Source: Peromyscus leucopus
Taxonomy: Eukaryota > Chordata > Mammalia > Rodentia > Cricetidae
Length of the DNA stretch: 64,000 bases
Direction: 5' to 3'
Assembly (NCBI RefSeq): GCF_004664715.2
Contig: NC_051065.1
Span: 148,817,826-148,881,825, forward strand
Part shown: piece by piece, positions 1 through 42,774 of the stretch
Layout of the letters: each line of letters opens with the position of its first letter
Position numbering within the stretch: the first letter of the stretch is position 1
Position numbers and translations under genes: made by a program
The notes under the pieces: model-generated
The model's input: only the letters and a program-made list of their open reading frames with translations
Told to the model about the DNA's origin: nothing
The model's database searches: none

Positions 1-639
1 AAATATGATGAAATGGGAAATATCAAGCCCCACTACTTCCCATGCAAGGCTCAGCCAGCATCTCTTCAGGGACTAGCACCTGTTTAGAAACTCTCATTAT
101 ACAGAAGCAGTCTTAGACACCTGGAGCGGGTGGCCCACAACCAAAGAGAACCCAAAGTAGAAAGGTAAAGATGATGGCATTTTAATCACTCCACTTCTGC
201 TTTCTCGGAGTTAACACAACACTTGATGGAGACCTCCCCAAGCCCACAGCTTGTACAGGGGGAAAGACAACAGAGATAGTCATCCACCCCACAGGGAGCC
301 CACCATGGTCCCAAGTGACAGAAGACCTGAAGGCAATGTCACAGCTAGATCACACAGATTCAGATGAAGATGCCTTGAGACAGATTTCTCTAATAAAGAT
401 GCTCTAAGCCTCACAGCATCTAAAAAGAAAAACTTTAGTAGAGACACAAATCAAAACTAGAAAGGGTTAAAAACAACACTGCAGGAAAAATCAGACCACA
501 AAAGAAGACAGTGAGAGGGCAAGAGATGAAGCACCTACAATAGTCAGGGAATGTTAACGTTTGCCTATCGGTAACCACCCCAAATGTAGAAGGATCAGAC
601 TCTCCACTATAAAGACAGAGAGAAATGAATGGATGAAAC

Positions 640-1080
640 AAGACCTAGGTGTGTGGTGCTACAATGCAATCACCTTTTCAGGACACACATGGAAACAAAA
701 AGAATGGGCAGAATGGCACTCCTATCAGATAAAATAAATTTTAATTAAAAATATGTGAAAAGAATCAAAGACCTTCTATAGAGATTCTCCAAGAGAAAAT
801 AACAATTGTAAATATACACATTCATAGACAAAACAAATATTAAAAGATATGAAGCAATACAGGCTGTAATAATACAGATGCTGTAATAATACAGATGCTG
901 TAATAATACAGATGCTGTAATAATACAGATGCTGTAATGCAGAATGAGGGCGACCTCAATACCCCATTTGAAAGTGTAGATAGGTCATCCAGGAAGAAAA
1001 TAAAGAACTCACTGGACTTAAGCAGCACTCTAACTTAGCTAGACCTAAAAGATGACTGTACAACATTCCATAGGGGACAA
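640..1080 (+). mobile_element. Possible L1 fragment
   Basis: Phrases such as AGGTCATCCAGGAAG and ACAACATTCCATAGGGG resemble the L1 ORF2 region seen more clearly at 60.47 kb. It is highly decayed and includes a 17-bp tandem repeat. Confidence 0.45.
864..938 (+). repeat. 17-bp tandem repeat, 4.4 copies
   Basis: Unit CTGTAATAATACAGATG, four exact copies and a partial one. Confidence 0.93.
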
Positions 1081-1253
1081 CAAAACACCATTCTTCTTTA
1101 TAGGGTGGGGAGCAATGCTTATAAATATTGATGTGATCAAAATATGAAGGCTTTGATTATCAAATGGAATATAATTCTCAGATTTTCTTGGCTAAACTTT
1201 TCTTTATTCCTTGCTGTCACCCATCTTCCTATCTAGAATTCCTCTCATTAAAT

Positions 1254-1255
<2 letters not shown>

Positions 1256-1298
<43 letters not shown>
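1256..1298 (+). repeat. GT microsatellite
   Basis: About 21 GT units, in or near decayed L1-like sequence (1310-1800) that I cannot place well. Confidence 0.95.
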
Positions 1299-1300
<2 letters not shown>

Positions 1301-1959
1301 ATACACACATTGCTAACATTTGCTAGTTTTTAAAAATTAGTTCTTTGAGAGTTTCATACATGTTTTGATCATATTCATGGACTCCCAACTCTTCCCAGAT
1401 CCACCTCCCAACTTGATGTCCCCCCCACCTTTGGTACCACTTTGTTCTATCCAAATGTTCTTGGATATGTGGTCTTCCACTAGAGTGTAGTTAACTTTCC
1501 AGGGGCTACACTCTTAGAGAAAACTGTCTCTCCCTCTCTCAGAAGCCCAAAACTGCCATTTGCTTGGCAGCTAGAGGTGGAATCATGTGCCAACACCCTT
1601 TTCAGGCTGGGATTTGATCTGGCCTGGGCCTACGCAGGTTTTGTGCACACTGTGAGTTCATTTGTGTGGTTGCCCTGCTTTGTCAACTGCTCTGCTGTGA
1701 CACAGTTTCCCTGCAGTCATTCACCACCTCTGGCACTGACTTTTTCTGTCTCCCTTTCCACAACAATTTCTGAGGTTTTGGGGGTATGGTGAAATATATA
1801 TGTTCCCCTTAGGGCAGAGCATTCTGCAGTCTCTTATTCTCTACACTTTGACCAGTTGTGGGTCTCTGAGTTAGTCACCATCTACTGCAAATAGAAGCTT
1901 CTCTGATGAGGGTCGAGGGATACATTGATCTATGGGTACAACAATAAGTCTACTTTAAG

Positions 1960-2640
1960 ATTTCATATTGCCTCATTAAGAATGGCTAAGATAAAAAAAC
2001 ACAAATAATGACAAATGCTAAAATGGATGTGGGGAAGGATTCATACTTGTTCACTGCCAGTAGAAAAGCAAATTGGTCCAATCACTGTGGAGGTTCCTCA
2101 TAAAGCTAAAAATAGATCTACCATATGATCCAGCTATACTATGCTTGTGTATATACTTAAAGGACTCCATAGAGACCTACTTTAAAGATACTTGCTAAAT
2201 CCATGTACATTGCTGCTCAACTCGCAATATCCAAGAAATGTAAACAGCCTAGCTATCCATCAACTGATGAACAGAATGAAATGCAGTACATTTACATAGT
2301 GGAATATTATTGAACTATTTAAAATGATATTATGACAACCTGAGGTAAAATGCATAGAGTTGCAAACAATCACTCCAAGTGAGGTCATCAAGATCCAGAA
2401 AGACAAATGTCACATGTTTTCTCTCATCTGTGGATATTGGCTTTGAATCTTCATAGTGTATATTTCATTTGTAATAATCATAGACATCAAGAAATCACTA
2501 AGGGTCCCTGAGGACCCTCAAGGAAGGGAAGATAGACTGTACTGGTAAGGGTAAAGGGGAATAATGGGAAAGGCTAAACTGGGGTTGGGGTGGAGGGTAG
2601 GATAGAGCATGGAGTACAGAAGGGGTAAATAACACTAAAG
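1960..2640 (+). mobile_element. L1 3' end (ORF2 tail and 3' UTR)
   Basis: Typical rodent L1 text: an AATGGCTAAGATAAAAAAAC start, TGGAGGTTCCTCATAAAGC, a line of 'expected size increase' phrases such as CATAGTGGAATATTATTGAA, and AGACAAATGTCACATG. No open frame survives. It is antisense to A2m. Confidence 0.8.
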
Positions 2641-3073
2641 ACCTTTCAAAGATGACCATTCCTGGGGCTCACATTGGGGAAGTAGCAGAAATGGAAACCT
2701 GACCACCTGCAGGAGCTTAGGCAGCTCAAGGAGGATCTAGGGCTCTGTTCTGGGGAGTCCCACCTCTTCCTGGCCACTCATTCTTCTGAAGCACATAAAA
2801 TGTTACTATGGGTAGATCATGCACTAGGCCACAGGATCAAACAATATGGAATCACTTTTTGTCAGTATGTCATAAAATAACAACAGGGAGTGTCATGGAA
2901 AATCATGAATATGTGGAAATTATGCAACAAGCACCTGAAAAATCAGTGTATCGATGAAGAAATTGAGTTCCAATTAAAAACATCATGGTGCAAATGAAAA
3001 GGGAAACACAAAATACCTAAATCTAAGGATCACGGACAAAGCAGTTCTAAGAGGAAAATGTATAGTAATAAGT

Positions 3074-3564
3074 TGTAGTCAAATTTCTAAATCGTCTTAT
3101 TAAATAAAAAACACAGAGCCAGATATAGGGGTGAAAACCTGAAAGATTGGAGAAGTAGGGAAAGCCATAGCTAACCTCACCTCACAAACTCCACAGCTTC
3201 CAAAAGCAAGCTACTTCCTGTCTATTCACACCTATATGCCTATCTGTTCTGCCATCTGATTTGCTCTCTCTGTCCAGCTACATTCCTCTTCTCAGCTCTG
3301 TCACTTCCCGTCTGTCTGTACAGACCTCCAGACCTCTATGGTTGGTTCTGGGATTGACGGCATGTGTCACCATGTCTGACTCTGTTCCCCAGTGTGGCCT
3401 TGAACTCACAGAGATCCAGACAGATCCCTGCCTGCCAAGTGATAGGATTAAAGGCATGTGCTACCATTGCCTGACTTCTATGTTGTGGTTGGCTTTCTCC
3501 TCTAATCTCCAGGCAAATTTTATTGGGAGACACAGTATATTGGGGGACACAATACATCACCACA
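3074..3564 (+). mobile_element. Solo LTR, family X, nested in L1
   Basis: 491 bases starting TGTAGTC and ending CACCACA, flanked by the target duplication ATAAGT. Its interior carries B1-like stretches (GGGATTGACGGCATGTGTCA; GGATTAAAGGCATGTGCTAC). L1 ORF2 sequence resumes on the far side. Confidence 0.88.
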
Positions 3565-4120
3565 ATAAGTGGCCAAACTCAAATAGAAGGAAGACCTCAA
3601 GTAAATGACTAACATTCCTCATGAGCAATTATAACAAGACAAACTACCACAAACTGGTAGAAACAATACAGTTATGCAGCAACAAATCAGATAATTTAGA
3701 AGGAATGGGTACATTTCTAGAGATCTGTAACCAATGAAGACTTCACCAAAAAAAAAAAAAAAAAAAAGGAAATCTTAACAGATCAAAAATGAATCAGAAT
3801 ATTGACTTGGTATTTAAAACCTCCACTAAAGAAAAAAATCTAGAACCTGATGATTGTACTGTTGAATTCAATAAACTAGCTAAAGAAATAGCACTAAACT
3901 TTCTGAGTCTTCCAAAAACATTCAAGAAGGAATAATTCCAAATAAGTTTTGTGAAATTAGCCTTACCTGGCAAAGGCATTACAAGAAAAGAAAATTGCAG
4001 GTAAATGTCTTTATGAACACAGATGTAACAAAAGTCAGCAAGCTCAATTCAATGCCACACTTAAAGGATCATACACCATGATCAACTGTGACTGGTCCCT
4101 TGGATACAAGAGTGGTTCAC

Positions 4121-4460
4121 TGCTGTGGATATCACTCTATATAAATAAAACACTGATGGCCAGTGACCAGGCAGAAGTATAGCGGACAAAGAGAGAGAAA
4201 TTGGGGAAACAGGAAGAAGGAGGAGAGACACTGCAGCTACCGCCAGGACAAGCAGCATGTAGAGACTCTGGTAAGCCACCAGCCACGTGGCAAGGTATAG
4301 ATTTATAGAAATGGGTTAATTTAAGATAAAAGAGCAGTTAGCAAGAAGTCTGCCACGGCCATACAGTTTATAAGTTATATAAGCGTCTGAGTGATTATTT
4401 TATAAGTGGATTGTGGGACTGCGGGGCTTGGGGAACCTGGAGAGAAGCCCTCCAACTACA
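4121..4460 (+). mobile_element. Solo LTR, family Z, nested in L1
   Basis: 340 bases, TGCTGTGGATATC to CAACTACA, flanked by the target duplication GTTCAC. L1 ORF2 resumes after it. Confidence 0.88.
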
Positions 4461-4942
4461 GTTCACCATAGGCCAGCCAATGTTTTATACCACAGTGACA
4501 AAATAAGGAATGAAAGCACTACTGTTTCATTACATGGAGAAGAACAATTGAACAAAATTCAAAATACTTTCCTGATAAAAACCCTCACCAAATTAGGTAT
4601 AGAGGAACATACCTTAACCCAACAAAGGCAACACTTACTCAACAGAGAAAAATTGGAAACCTTTCCTCTATGATCTGGAACAAGATAGGACATCTTACTT
4701 TTTTCACTTCTACTTATAGTGCTTGGATTGCCAAGAGCAATTGGACAAGAAAAGAAAGAAAATGATCCAGAGCATAAAAGAAGAAGCAAAATCATCACTC
4801 GGTTGTGATGATTACAGAAACCACTGTAAAGTCATTACAAGTGGTAAATGAACATAACACTTCAGGATAAAAAATCAACACACAAAAATCAGCAGTATTA
4901 CTATGCTAACAATGAATGATCTGAAGAAAAAAATTGAAATAG

Positions 4943-5152
4943 GGGCTGGAGAGATGGCTCAGTAGTTAAGAGCACTGGCTGTTCTTCCAGAGGACCTGGG
5001 TTTGATTCCTAGCACCCTCATGGTGGCTCACAACTATCTCTAACTCCAGTCTCTGGGGATTCAATGCCCTCTTCCTGCCTCCGTGAGCACCACACATGCA
5101 TGTGGTACACATACACACATGCAGGCAAAACACCCATACACACAAAGTAAAA
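4943..5152 (+). mobile_element. B2 SINE
   Basis: Starts GGGGCTGGAGAGATGGCTCA, with the tRNA-like box and GGTTTGATTCCTAGCA, ending in a CA-rich A tail. It is nested in L1. Confidence 0.88.
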
Positions 5153-5749
5153 ATTTATCCCAAGATCCAAAAGAAATCTAAATAACAATCCCATTTATAG
5201 TTGCTTTGGGGAAAATGTGTAGGAATAAATTTAGCTAAGACAAGAGATTTTAAAAAAATGCTGGGAAGTATGAGGCATTGAAAGAAATTAAAAATGAAAC
5301 AGATAAACGGAAAGGCATCCCATGTTCATTGATTTGAAAAATATTATAAAAATGCTTGTATGATCCAAATCAATCTATACATTACAGCTCTTTCTAAATT
5401 TCATAATCATTTTTCATAGAAATTGAGGCAACCTTAAATTAGATGTGGGAGCAGAAAAAATATAGCAAAGGTAATCATGAGCTAAAAGAACACTGTATCT
5501 AAGCATGTTATAAAACTGACATAATTAAAATCACATGATATTTACATTAAAATATACATAGAGAGACCACTATAAAAGTATAGAGACATTAGAAATGAAG
5601 TCACATGTGCATAGACAATTTCAACAAAGAGTAAAGAATACAGTGAGGAAAGGAGAGTCTCTTCAAAAGTTGGTGTCAAGAGAACCAGATATCAGTCTGA
5701 ACACAAGAGGAATTAGCTCCTTGTCTTTTAGGAAGAATTTTCGCATCGT

Positions 5750-5832
5750 GATGGGTGTTTGATTGTTTTTGTTTGTTTTGATTCTCCTGCCTTGGCATGC
5801 CAAGTTCTGGGATTACAGGCATGCACCAACTC
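5750..5832 (-). mobile_element. B1-like SINE fragment
   Basis: TTCTCCTGCCTTGGCATGCC then CTGGGATTACAGGCATGCAC, a short reverse B1/Alu-type piece just below exon 22. Confidence 0.6.
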
Positions 5833-5978
5833 TTTAGGAATGACGTTCTAACTCACTTGTCACATGCACTGATGACACTTCAGGTTTCATCCCACAGAGA
5901 ACATGAAAACAATCTTTGAATTTCAATGCTATACAAGTCTTAGTCAAAGTCCATTTAACTATAATAGTTGAGGCTTAC

Positions 5979-36232
<30,254 letters not shown>

Positions 36233-36480
36233 GCTGCAGAAAGGACCGGAGACCCCGTCGTCTTGCACCCTGCTCCTCACCGTAGATCTGGTCTTGAACA
36301 TGGTGTGGAGCAGCTGGGCTTTCTGCTCTTCCTTGTGCAAACCCACACAAGTTCTCAAAACAAAGCTGAGGTCTTTGAACATTCTCTGAAAGGGTCATTG
36401 ATGGCCTAATTACTGCCAAGGTTAATGCCTGGCCGGCTAGCCAGAATTCCACAAGGATTAACCACTTCCCAGTTACTGCT
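36233..36480 (-). promoter_or_regulatory. Probable A2m promoter region with STAT-like sites
   Basis: This is the DNA just upstream of the A2m start codon. On the gene strand it contains CTGGGAA at 36472-36466, the core of the acute-phase element known from rat A2m. It also has a palindromic TTCAGAGAA at 36390-36382, matching the TTCNNNGAA STAT consensus. I see no clear TATA box. The transcription start is unknown, and short motifs like these can occur by chance. Confidence 0.4.
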
Positions 36481-36827
36481 CACTTTTTCTAGTTTTTACA
36501 ATAAAGCGGATAATCGGCTTCTCCACCCCCGCAGCCTCCCGCAATGTCTTTTATTGATGCTCTGGGCTCCTGCCTGGATTGAACAGTTGGCAAGGAGGCT
36601 GCAGCTTAAGCAGCACCAAGGAGGCTTGAACAGTTCACTCCAAAGGAGTGTGCCAGCAAGTTCTGGACCACATACGGCCTGTCTTTAACGTCAGGCCCAC
36701 GTTCAGCAGCCTCCTGTAGAAAGGATTTTGAGCCAACCTAGTAAGCAGGTTTTGACTTTAGAGATACTATATACTAGGTTGCAAACGAAGCGTCAGAGCC
36801 AGGAGAAATGACTGTTTTTAAGTTTCC

Positions 36828-36960
36828 TAATGCTTAGCTGTGATCCAAGTGCTGGAAGACAGTAGACAGCAGTATCCTGAGCTTGCTGGCCAGCCAGGCT
36901 AGGCTAAACACTGAATTTCTAAGTCTCAATATAAAATAACATTGACCTTAGCCTTCACAC
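36828..36960 (+). mobile_element. Possible B4/RSINE-type repeat
   Basis: GTGATCCAAGTGCTGGAAGA and GAGCTTGCTGGCCAGCCAGG resemble B4-type SINE text; decayed. Confidence 0.4.
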
Positions 36961-38924
36961 ACACACACATCTCTACTTTAAGGCAGTAAAAAGTAACAAG
37001 TTTCAAATAACCCGTCTACTGTGCCTAACAAAGACCCTAAGTGTCTTCGCCATCCAACGTTTTTGTCCGGTATTCCCCTCTCTAATCTCTACATCCTACA
37101 GACAATTTTATTAATTCATGCATCCACCCACTCATTCTTGGAGCTCCTTGGTTATTTCTAACCATTATTGATCCTCCCTGACTAGAACCTAGCGATGGAA
37201 TGTCAGATAAGTAGAAGCAAGAATGAACAAAAATTCTAACATTCTTATGGGGCAGAGGATAGGACAAATTTTACAAGTGAGGCAAATGAAGTAGCCAACC
37301 ATTATCGTTAGAGAAGCTGAAGACTCCTTGAGGGCAGATACTAGAGGCACAACATCCAGATGTGGGCTCCTGGAAACAATTTGGGAGGAAGTGAACATCT
37401 GAAAGTAAGCTGTGAAGTATGAGTGGTGGTTAGCCAGGGGAGGGCGATGGGGGAGAGGGCATTCTAAGCTTCAGAATGACATCCACATGGAGGAGCTCAG
37501 GAGGCTAGAGCAGTGATGGTGCGCTTAATAAAATGAAGTGTATTTGTCCTGAAAGAAATGCCTGATTGTCTAGAAGGGTGGCAAAGATAGTTGGCTTTAA
37601 ATCGAAGAAGAACTTTGGCAATATTAAAGTTCAGATTTGTTCCTTGAAAAGATCAATCTTACTGAGGTATGGAAGGGTGACAAGAAAATAATCCAGAAGA
37701 TGGCGGAGTGAGCGGGGTGAGTGGAGTGAGTGGCGTGGGTTCTATACCAGGGCATTCACGATGGAATTGGAAAGAGGTTGCCGAGTGACAGCCTATTTGA
37801 GAGATAAGGTTACAGGGAACAAAACCTTGTTTGTTTTAATTTCCTAGCTAGTCAGTGAGTAAATTATGCTGCCTTAACCGAGCAACATGAGGAACAGACA
37901 GGCGGGAGTAGAGGCAAGGACAGGGGGCTGAGCTGAAAGAACACATAGTTTTAGGAAGTTCTGGTGAGGTATCCAAGTATTCTGTTCTTGGTCTGAATCC
38001 TAACTGTGTGTCATTACTTACATGTGAATCACCTCTGTCCTTAACTATCGATGTCCTGGGTCATAATGCATACCTGGGGCTATATTGCTTCTTTGTGGAC
38101 AGCATCTTGAAAATATCCACTCTTTCTTATTGCATGCTGAAGTTAAGCTGCCTGGATACCTGAGGTCCCTGTGCAGGCTGTAGGAATGAATGTCAATACT
38201 CAGAAGATGCTGACAAAAAAGCCAAAAACCCAAGACAAGGGCACAAGGAACACTTGTCTAAGTGACCGGCCGAGGCAGTCAAATAGAGCACAAGTCAAGA
38301 CGGAGGAATCTCAGGAGGTGAGTGGGTCTCTGAGTCCCAAGAATTGTGAATTCATGCCAAAGCATCCATAACAATACAATTCAAAATTAAAAATATAAAG
38401 GACTTACTTTATAACACCTTGATACAAACTGTAACCTAATTTTAGGGTGTTTGTTTGTTTGTTTTTTTGTTTTTTACATGCTAGAAACAAGCATTTCCAG
38501 GGATGATTTCTTAAGACAGGATGGACAAAAGTTAGTAAAGTTTACTTGATCACTCATCATAAATTGTGAGGTCACCGCTGTCGAGTTTCTGACTGTCTGT
38601 GTCCAATGTCACTGTGAAATTAAATTCTAGAATGACAACTATTCATCTAGATTGGGAATGAGAGCATTGAGATCCATCTGTCTCCATGTTTGTGTGGGGC
38701 AGAAGCTTCATACAGGCCCAAGGGAACATGATAAACAGGAGAGAATTTTGCAGTTGATCTGAAAGGGAGAAAATGGCAGTGTATGTCTGCTAGATAAGCA
38801 GAATAAAAGGAAGTTTCCTAAAGAGCAGAGAGTCTGAAACACATTTAAATAAAATATTTCTTCTGTAAATGCTGAGTGGGAGCAGCCGATGTAAGGCGGG
38901 GAGAACTGTGTAAGGTTGAACTGT

Positions 38925-39290
38925 GATGTGATGGCTAGAATAAACTGTCAGCTTGGCAGAATCCAGAATGGCCTAGGAGATGGGCCTCTGGACATCCCCT
39001 CTTACCTTGCTTACCTTGGCTGAGGTTGAAAGCCCGCCTCTTGCAGGTGGCGCAATTCCTTTGACTGTGAAAATGGAGAAAGTAAACTGAACACTGGTCT
39101 GCATGCTTAGTTCACACTCCCAGGTGGCTTTGACTGCAGATGTGATGTGTCCAACTGCTTCATGGTCCTGCTGCTTTGAATTTTCCGCCATGTTGTACCC
39201 CTAAAGCTCAAGTCAGAATGAGTTTTCTCTCTAAGTTGCTTTTGTCAGGATGTTTTTGTCACAGCCACGGACAAGAACTTAACACTTGTG
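38925..39290. mobile_element. Possible old rodent repeat
   Basis: TGGCTAGAATAAACTGTCAG, GGTGGCTTTGACTGC and TCACAGCCACGGACAAGAAC resemble the ends of a common rodent DNA/LTR repeat. Low certainty. Confidence 0.4.
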
Positions 39291-40904
39291 TAGAGAAGGA
39301 ATCATCTCACATGGAGCAGATGTGCTATAAATGTGTATCACAATGAAGCAGTATTCCATTACAAACCATAAAGAGATGCTGTCATTTGCAATCAATGATG
39401 GAACTCCAGAATACCATGTTAAGTGAAACAAGCCAGTCACAGAAAGACAATAGAAGTCAACTGGAAGTAGAACTATGATTACTAGAGCCTGGGAAAGACA
39501 AATGGAAGTCTGGAATTGATCTGTACACACTGTGTGCCTGAGTGAATACTAATTAAAAAAATAAAGGCTGTGGATGGAGGGATTAATTACCTCCTGGTGG
39601 AGGGACATTCTCTCCTCACATATCCCATTCCCCACATATTCATAAAGAGGAAATGGTTTTCAAACCTATTTCACTTGGAGTGAAGAACTTGAGAAGTGGG
39701 TGGAGCAGTCAGTCTCCAGGTCACCGGAGCCTCAGTTCCGAATGAACTGTGTGGTCGTGGCCACCTGGATGATCTGCCCTGCACCTCAGCTGTCTTGCCA
39801 GTGAGTTGGAAGTACCAACATCTGTGCTGTCAGATTCATGGGGATAGTGTGGACCAGGTGCTTCAGCATTGATCTTAAAACTATACACTTTATTAATCTT
39901 TATATTTTTAATGAAAATTAATCTTTATATTTTTAAATCTTAATGGTTGAAAAGAGATTGTTCGTACCTTTTGTGGGTTTTGCTATAGGAACAATATCCA
40001 ATACTACTTCCAGGGGAAAAAAAGCACAAGTTGCTTTACCTGAATAGACCATCCCTTGGGGGAAAAGGGAGTACACGGCCTGGGTGGGTTTTACACAACT
40101 TTGAAGAACTTATTGAGTGTTTACAGATAGAAAAGTAAGGTAGGGTAATTGAAAGTAAGAAAATAAGGAAAGCAGTTCATGGAGCAGAAAGTAAGGTTGC
40201 AGAGCACAGGGAGAATATTTGGGAGTTGAGAAAAAAAACCAACAACAAGATTAGGAGACAGACCTTAAAAAGTTAACAAGAAAAAACACTTGCCCTCACA
40301 TTGCAAAAGTACTTACTAGTACTAGAAACTTCTGTGATTGCATTCGGTTTGCATGAGCTAATATTGCCCAAGACACAAGAGAACAGATATACAGACATAT
40401 CTTCTGATCTTGGTGATGGAGAGGACATTTAAACCATTTATACATTAACTACCTTCAAAATGAGAAAGTTAAGTTGGTGGCATTGTCACACTCACCAATT
40501 CAGAAAGCCTGAAGGCCTGTAGCCAGGAGTGAGGGCAGTGCGTGTCCACAGTGAGGCTCTTGGGATTAGGCACATTTTGTTTGTGCTATCTCATGACTCT
40601 CCTGCCATGTCTAGTGAGATTAAAGCAGATCAGTTCCTAGACATTTCTATAACAGTGTCTTTGCTATGGATTCCCTAAGTTAACAAGAGCTTAGCATGTT
40701 TTGCCTTTTCACTTAAATTCTACTTGTTCCCTTACATTTCTGAAGACAATTGATACCACCCACTGTGGTAGACCCTACATTGAAATATGAAGGAATTAGT
40801 GCCTAGACTAAACCAATTTAATATAACCAATAAAATTCCACCCCAGTCCACACACTATGCACATTCTTTGAAGCCTTATAGATGTGTTTTTGTTTTGTTG
40901 TTCT

Positions 40905-41107
40905 AGATTTATTTTATTAATTTTATGTGTATGAATGTTGGACCTCATGTATTTCTGTGCACTGTGTGCACATCTGGTACGTGCAGAGGTCAAGGGAAGG
41001 TATAAGATCCCCTGAAACTGGGTGTCAGATGGTTGTGAGCTGCCATGTCAGGCCCTTTGGAAGAGATGCCAGTGCTCTTAACCACTGAACCTTCTCTCCA
41101 GAGCCTG
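40905..41107 (-). mobile_element. B3/B2-type SINE, reverse
   Basis: TTTTATGTGTATGAATGTTG, GGTGTCAGATGGTTGTGAGC and GAACCTTCTCTCCAGAGCC. Confidence 0.78.
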
Positions 41108-41169
41108 CAGACATGTTTTAATTGATGTGTCTATATGATGTCTGCTAAAACTACAGTCTTGTAAAAAAT

Positions 41170-41590
41170 CCTACACACACTTTCATGTCATCTATTCAGA
41201 AATATAATCTCTTGAGGAGTCTGCAGAGCCCGGTACTTTCAGAAGAGGCAGGTCCAAGCCCCTTCCCCCTGCATCAATGCTGTGCAAGGTGTCCCACCAT
41301 AGGTAGTGGGCTCAAAAAAGCCAGCTCATGCACCAGGGATGGATCCTGATCCTACTGCCAGGGGACCTCTTAAGCAGATCAAGTTACACAACTGTCTGGT
41401 TTATGCAGAGGGCCTAGTCCAGTCCCATGGAGGCTCCACAGCTGTTGGTCTAAAGTTCATGGGGTTGGGTTGGGAGGAATGGCAGGAGGGTGGGAGGAGG
41501 GAGGAGAGGGGGGATCTGTGATTGGTACATAAAATGAATAAAATAAAAAAAAACCTTAATAGAGAAAAAACAAAACAAACAAAAAAAGAA
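41170..41590 (+). mobile_element. Rodent L1 3' UTR and tail
   Basis: CATGCACCAGGGATGGATCC, GGAGGCTCCACAGCTG, then a G-rich stretch and AAAATGAATAAAATAAAAA followed by an A-rich tail. This is the common rodent L1 3' end. Confidence 0.75.
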
Positions 41591-42450
41591 ATATAACCTC
41601 TTGCCAGCAGTATAAAAGACAGTACCATGTTCTCACAAGCAATCTTTTAAAATGGCACCAGTTTATGGAGGGGACACGGCAACACACCTTTGACTTTTGA
41701 AGTCTGTGGTCTCTGAGCAGCTTGGCATCACTGCCACTTCTAGGTGTCATGTCTGTCACTCACGGCTTACCTTGGCTTGGGTTTTATTTTCTTATTAGGA
41801 AATCCTTCCTAATCAGAGGAGAAGGGTATATTAAGATGAAGCTGTCAATAATAAATGGCACAATTCACATAATTCATGTATTTTTATAGCAAGTTATAAT
41901 TAAGTATGCTCATAAACCTTGAAATAACATGATGCCATTTGATGGTAAATTACAAGTTATTTATAAAACATGAGGCATATGCAATGCATTATACTCTGAG
42001 GTTTTTTTTTTTGCTGTAATAACAATTCTATTACTTGGTTTAAATTATAATGTCTTTTCTCAAGTTAATGCATCTTAATTTTTGTTACAAAGAGAAAATG
42101 TTTAGTTTCAATATTTCTTGTTGGCATATCCCATAACTTTATAATAGCTTTTAAACTCCATCATTTAGCCTGGTGTAGTGTTTTTTTTACTTGAAACCTG
42201 TTCTCAATACAGTAACATTTTCTAGAACTTGAGTTTTTCTTGTTTGTGAAGGAACTGGAATAAAGACTCTTCATAAATATTTTACACCCTGCCTTAAAAT
42301 GGGCAACTATTTCTTCTAGGCCTAATTCAATACCATGGTTTTTTTGTTTGTTTTTTGTTTGTTTTTTCTGTAGGAACTGCAAAATGAACCTTACATTCTA
42401 CCAGATAAACAGGATGCTGTTAAAGAACACTACTAAAGGGTACAGCAAAA

Positions 42451-42592
42451 GGATGTGGCTAAGGATGCTTCTAAAGGATGCTGCTAAAGGATGATGCTAA
42501 AGGGTGCTTCTAAAGTATGCTGCTAGAGGATGATGCTAGAGGGTGCTTCTAAAGGATGCTGCTAGAGGATGATGCTAGAGGGTGCTTCTAAG
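42451..42592 (+). repeat. 13-bp minisatellite with 39-bp higher-order unit
   Basis: Eleven copies of a 13-base unit like GGATGCTGCTAAA. From 42476 three types alternate in fixed order (GGATGCTGC, GGATGATGC, GGGTGCTTC), giving a 39-base unit repeated three times. The first copy at 42451 is one base short. Confidence 0.92.
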
Positions 42593-42774
42593 GTTACTAG
42601 AATTATGCCAATATGATTGCACTGACAGCTTGGGAGGTTTACATCAAGCAAAGACAAGACACTGAAAACATAACCAAGAGAAAAAAATGCAATGCATTTA
42701 GATGCGTTCAGTATGTTTAAATTCATGAAGTCCTGATATACTATTAAAGACTCTACCTTGGCCACTTCATTCAT

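Larger units (their letters stand above)
2770..5690 (+). mobile_element. Old L1 ORF2 segment with three nested insertions
   Basis: L1 ORF2 reverse-transcriptase text runs through 2820-3073, 3571-4115, 4470-4940 and 5155-5690 (for example AAGGATCATACACCATGATC and AATCTTAACAGATC). It is interrupted by LTR X, LTR Z and a B2. All frames are broken. It occupies intron 22 of A2m in antisense. Confidence 0.75.
36481..41169. other. Intergenic DNA upstream of A2m
   Basis: No exon of a neighbouring macroglobulin gene or any other gene is recognised. It holds a B4-like piece, a possible old repeat near 39 kb, a small L1-like 3' fragment near 39.3-39.5 kb, a reverse SINE at 40.9 kb and otherwise unplaced sequence. 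Confidence 0.6.

Noticed and set aside
858..940. 17-bp repeats considered as a CRISPR-like array
   Set aside because: Repeats are directly adjacent with no spacers, in a rodent genome.
3261..3608. 115-codon open frame
   Set aside because: It lies inside LTR X and reads B1-derived text.
1..5960. Searched for A2m exons 23 and 24, including the thioester motif PYGCGEQNM
   Set aside because: No match on the minus strand. The region is L1, LTRs and SINEs, so these exons must lie left of the window.
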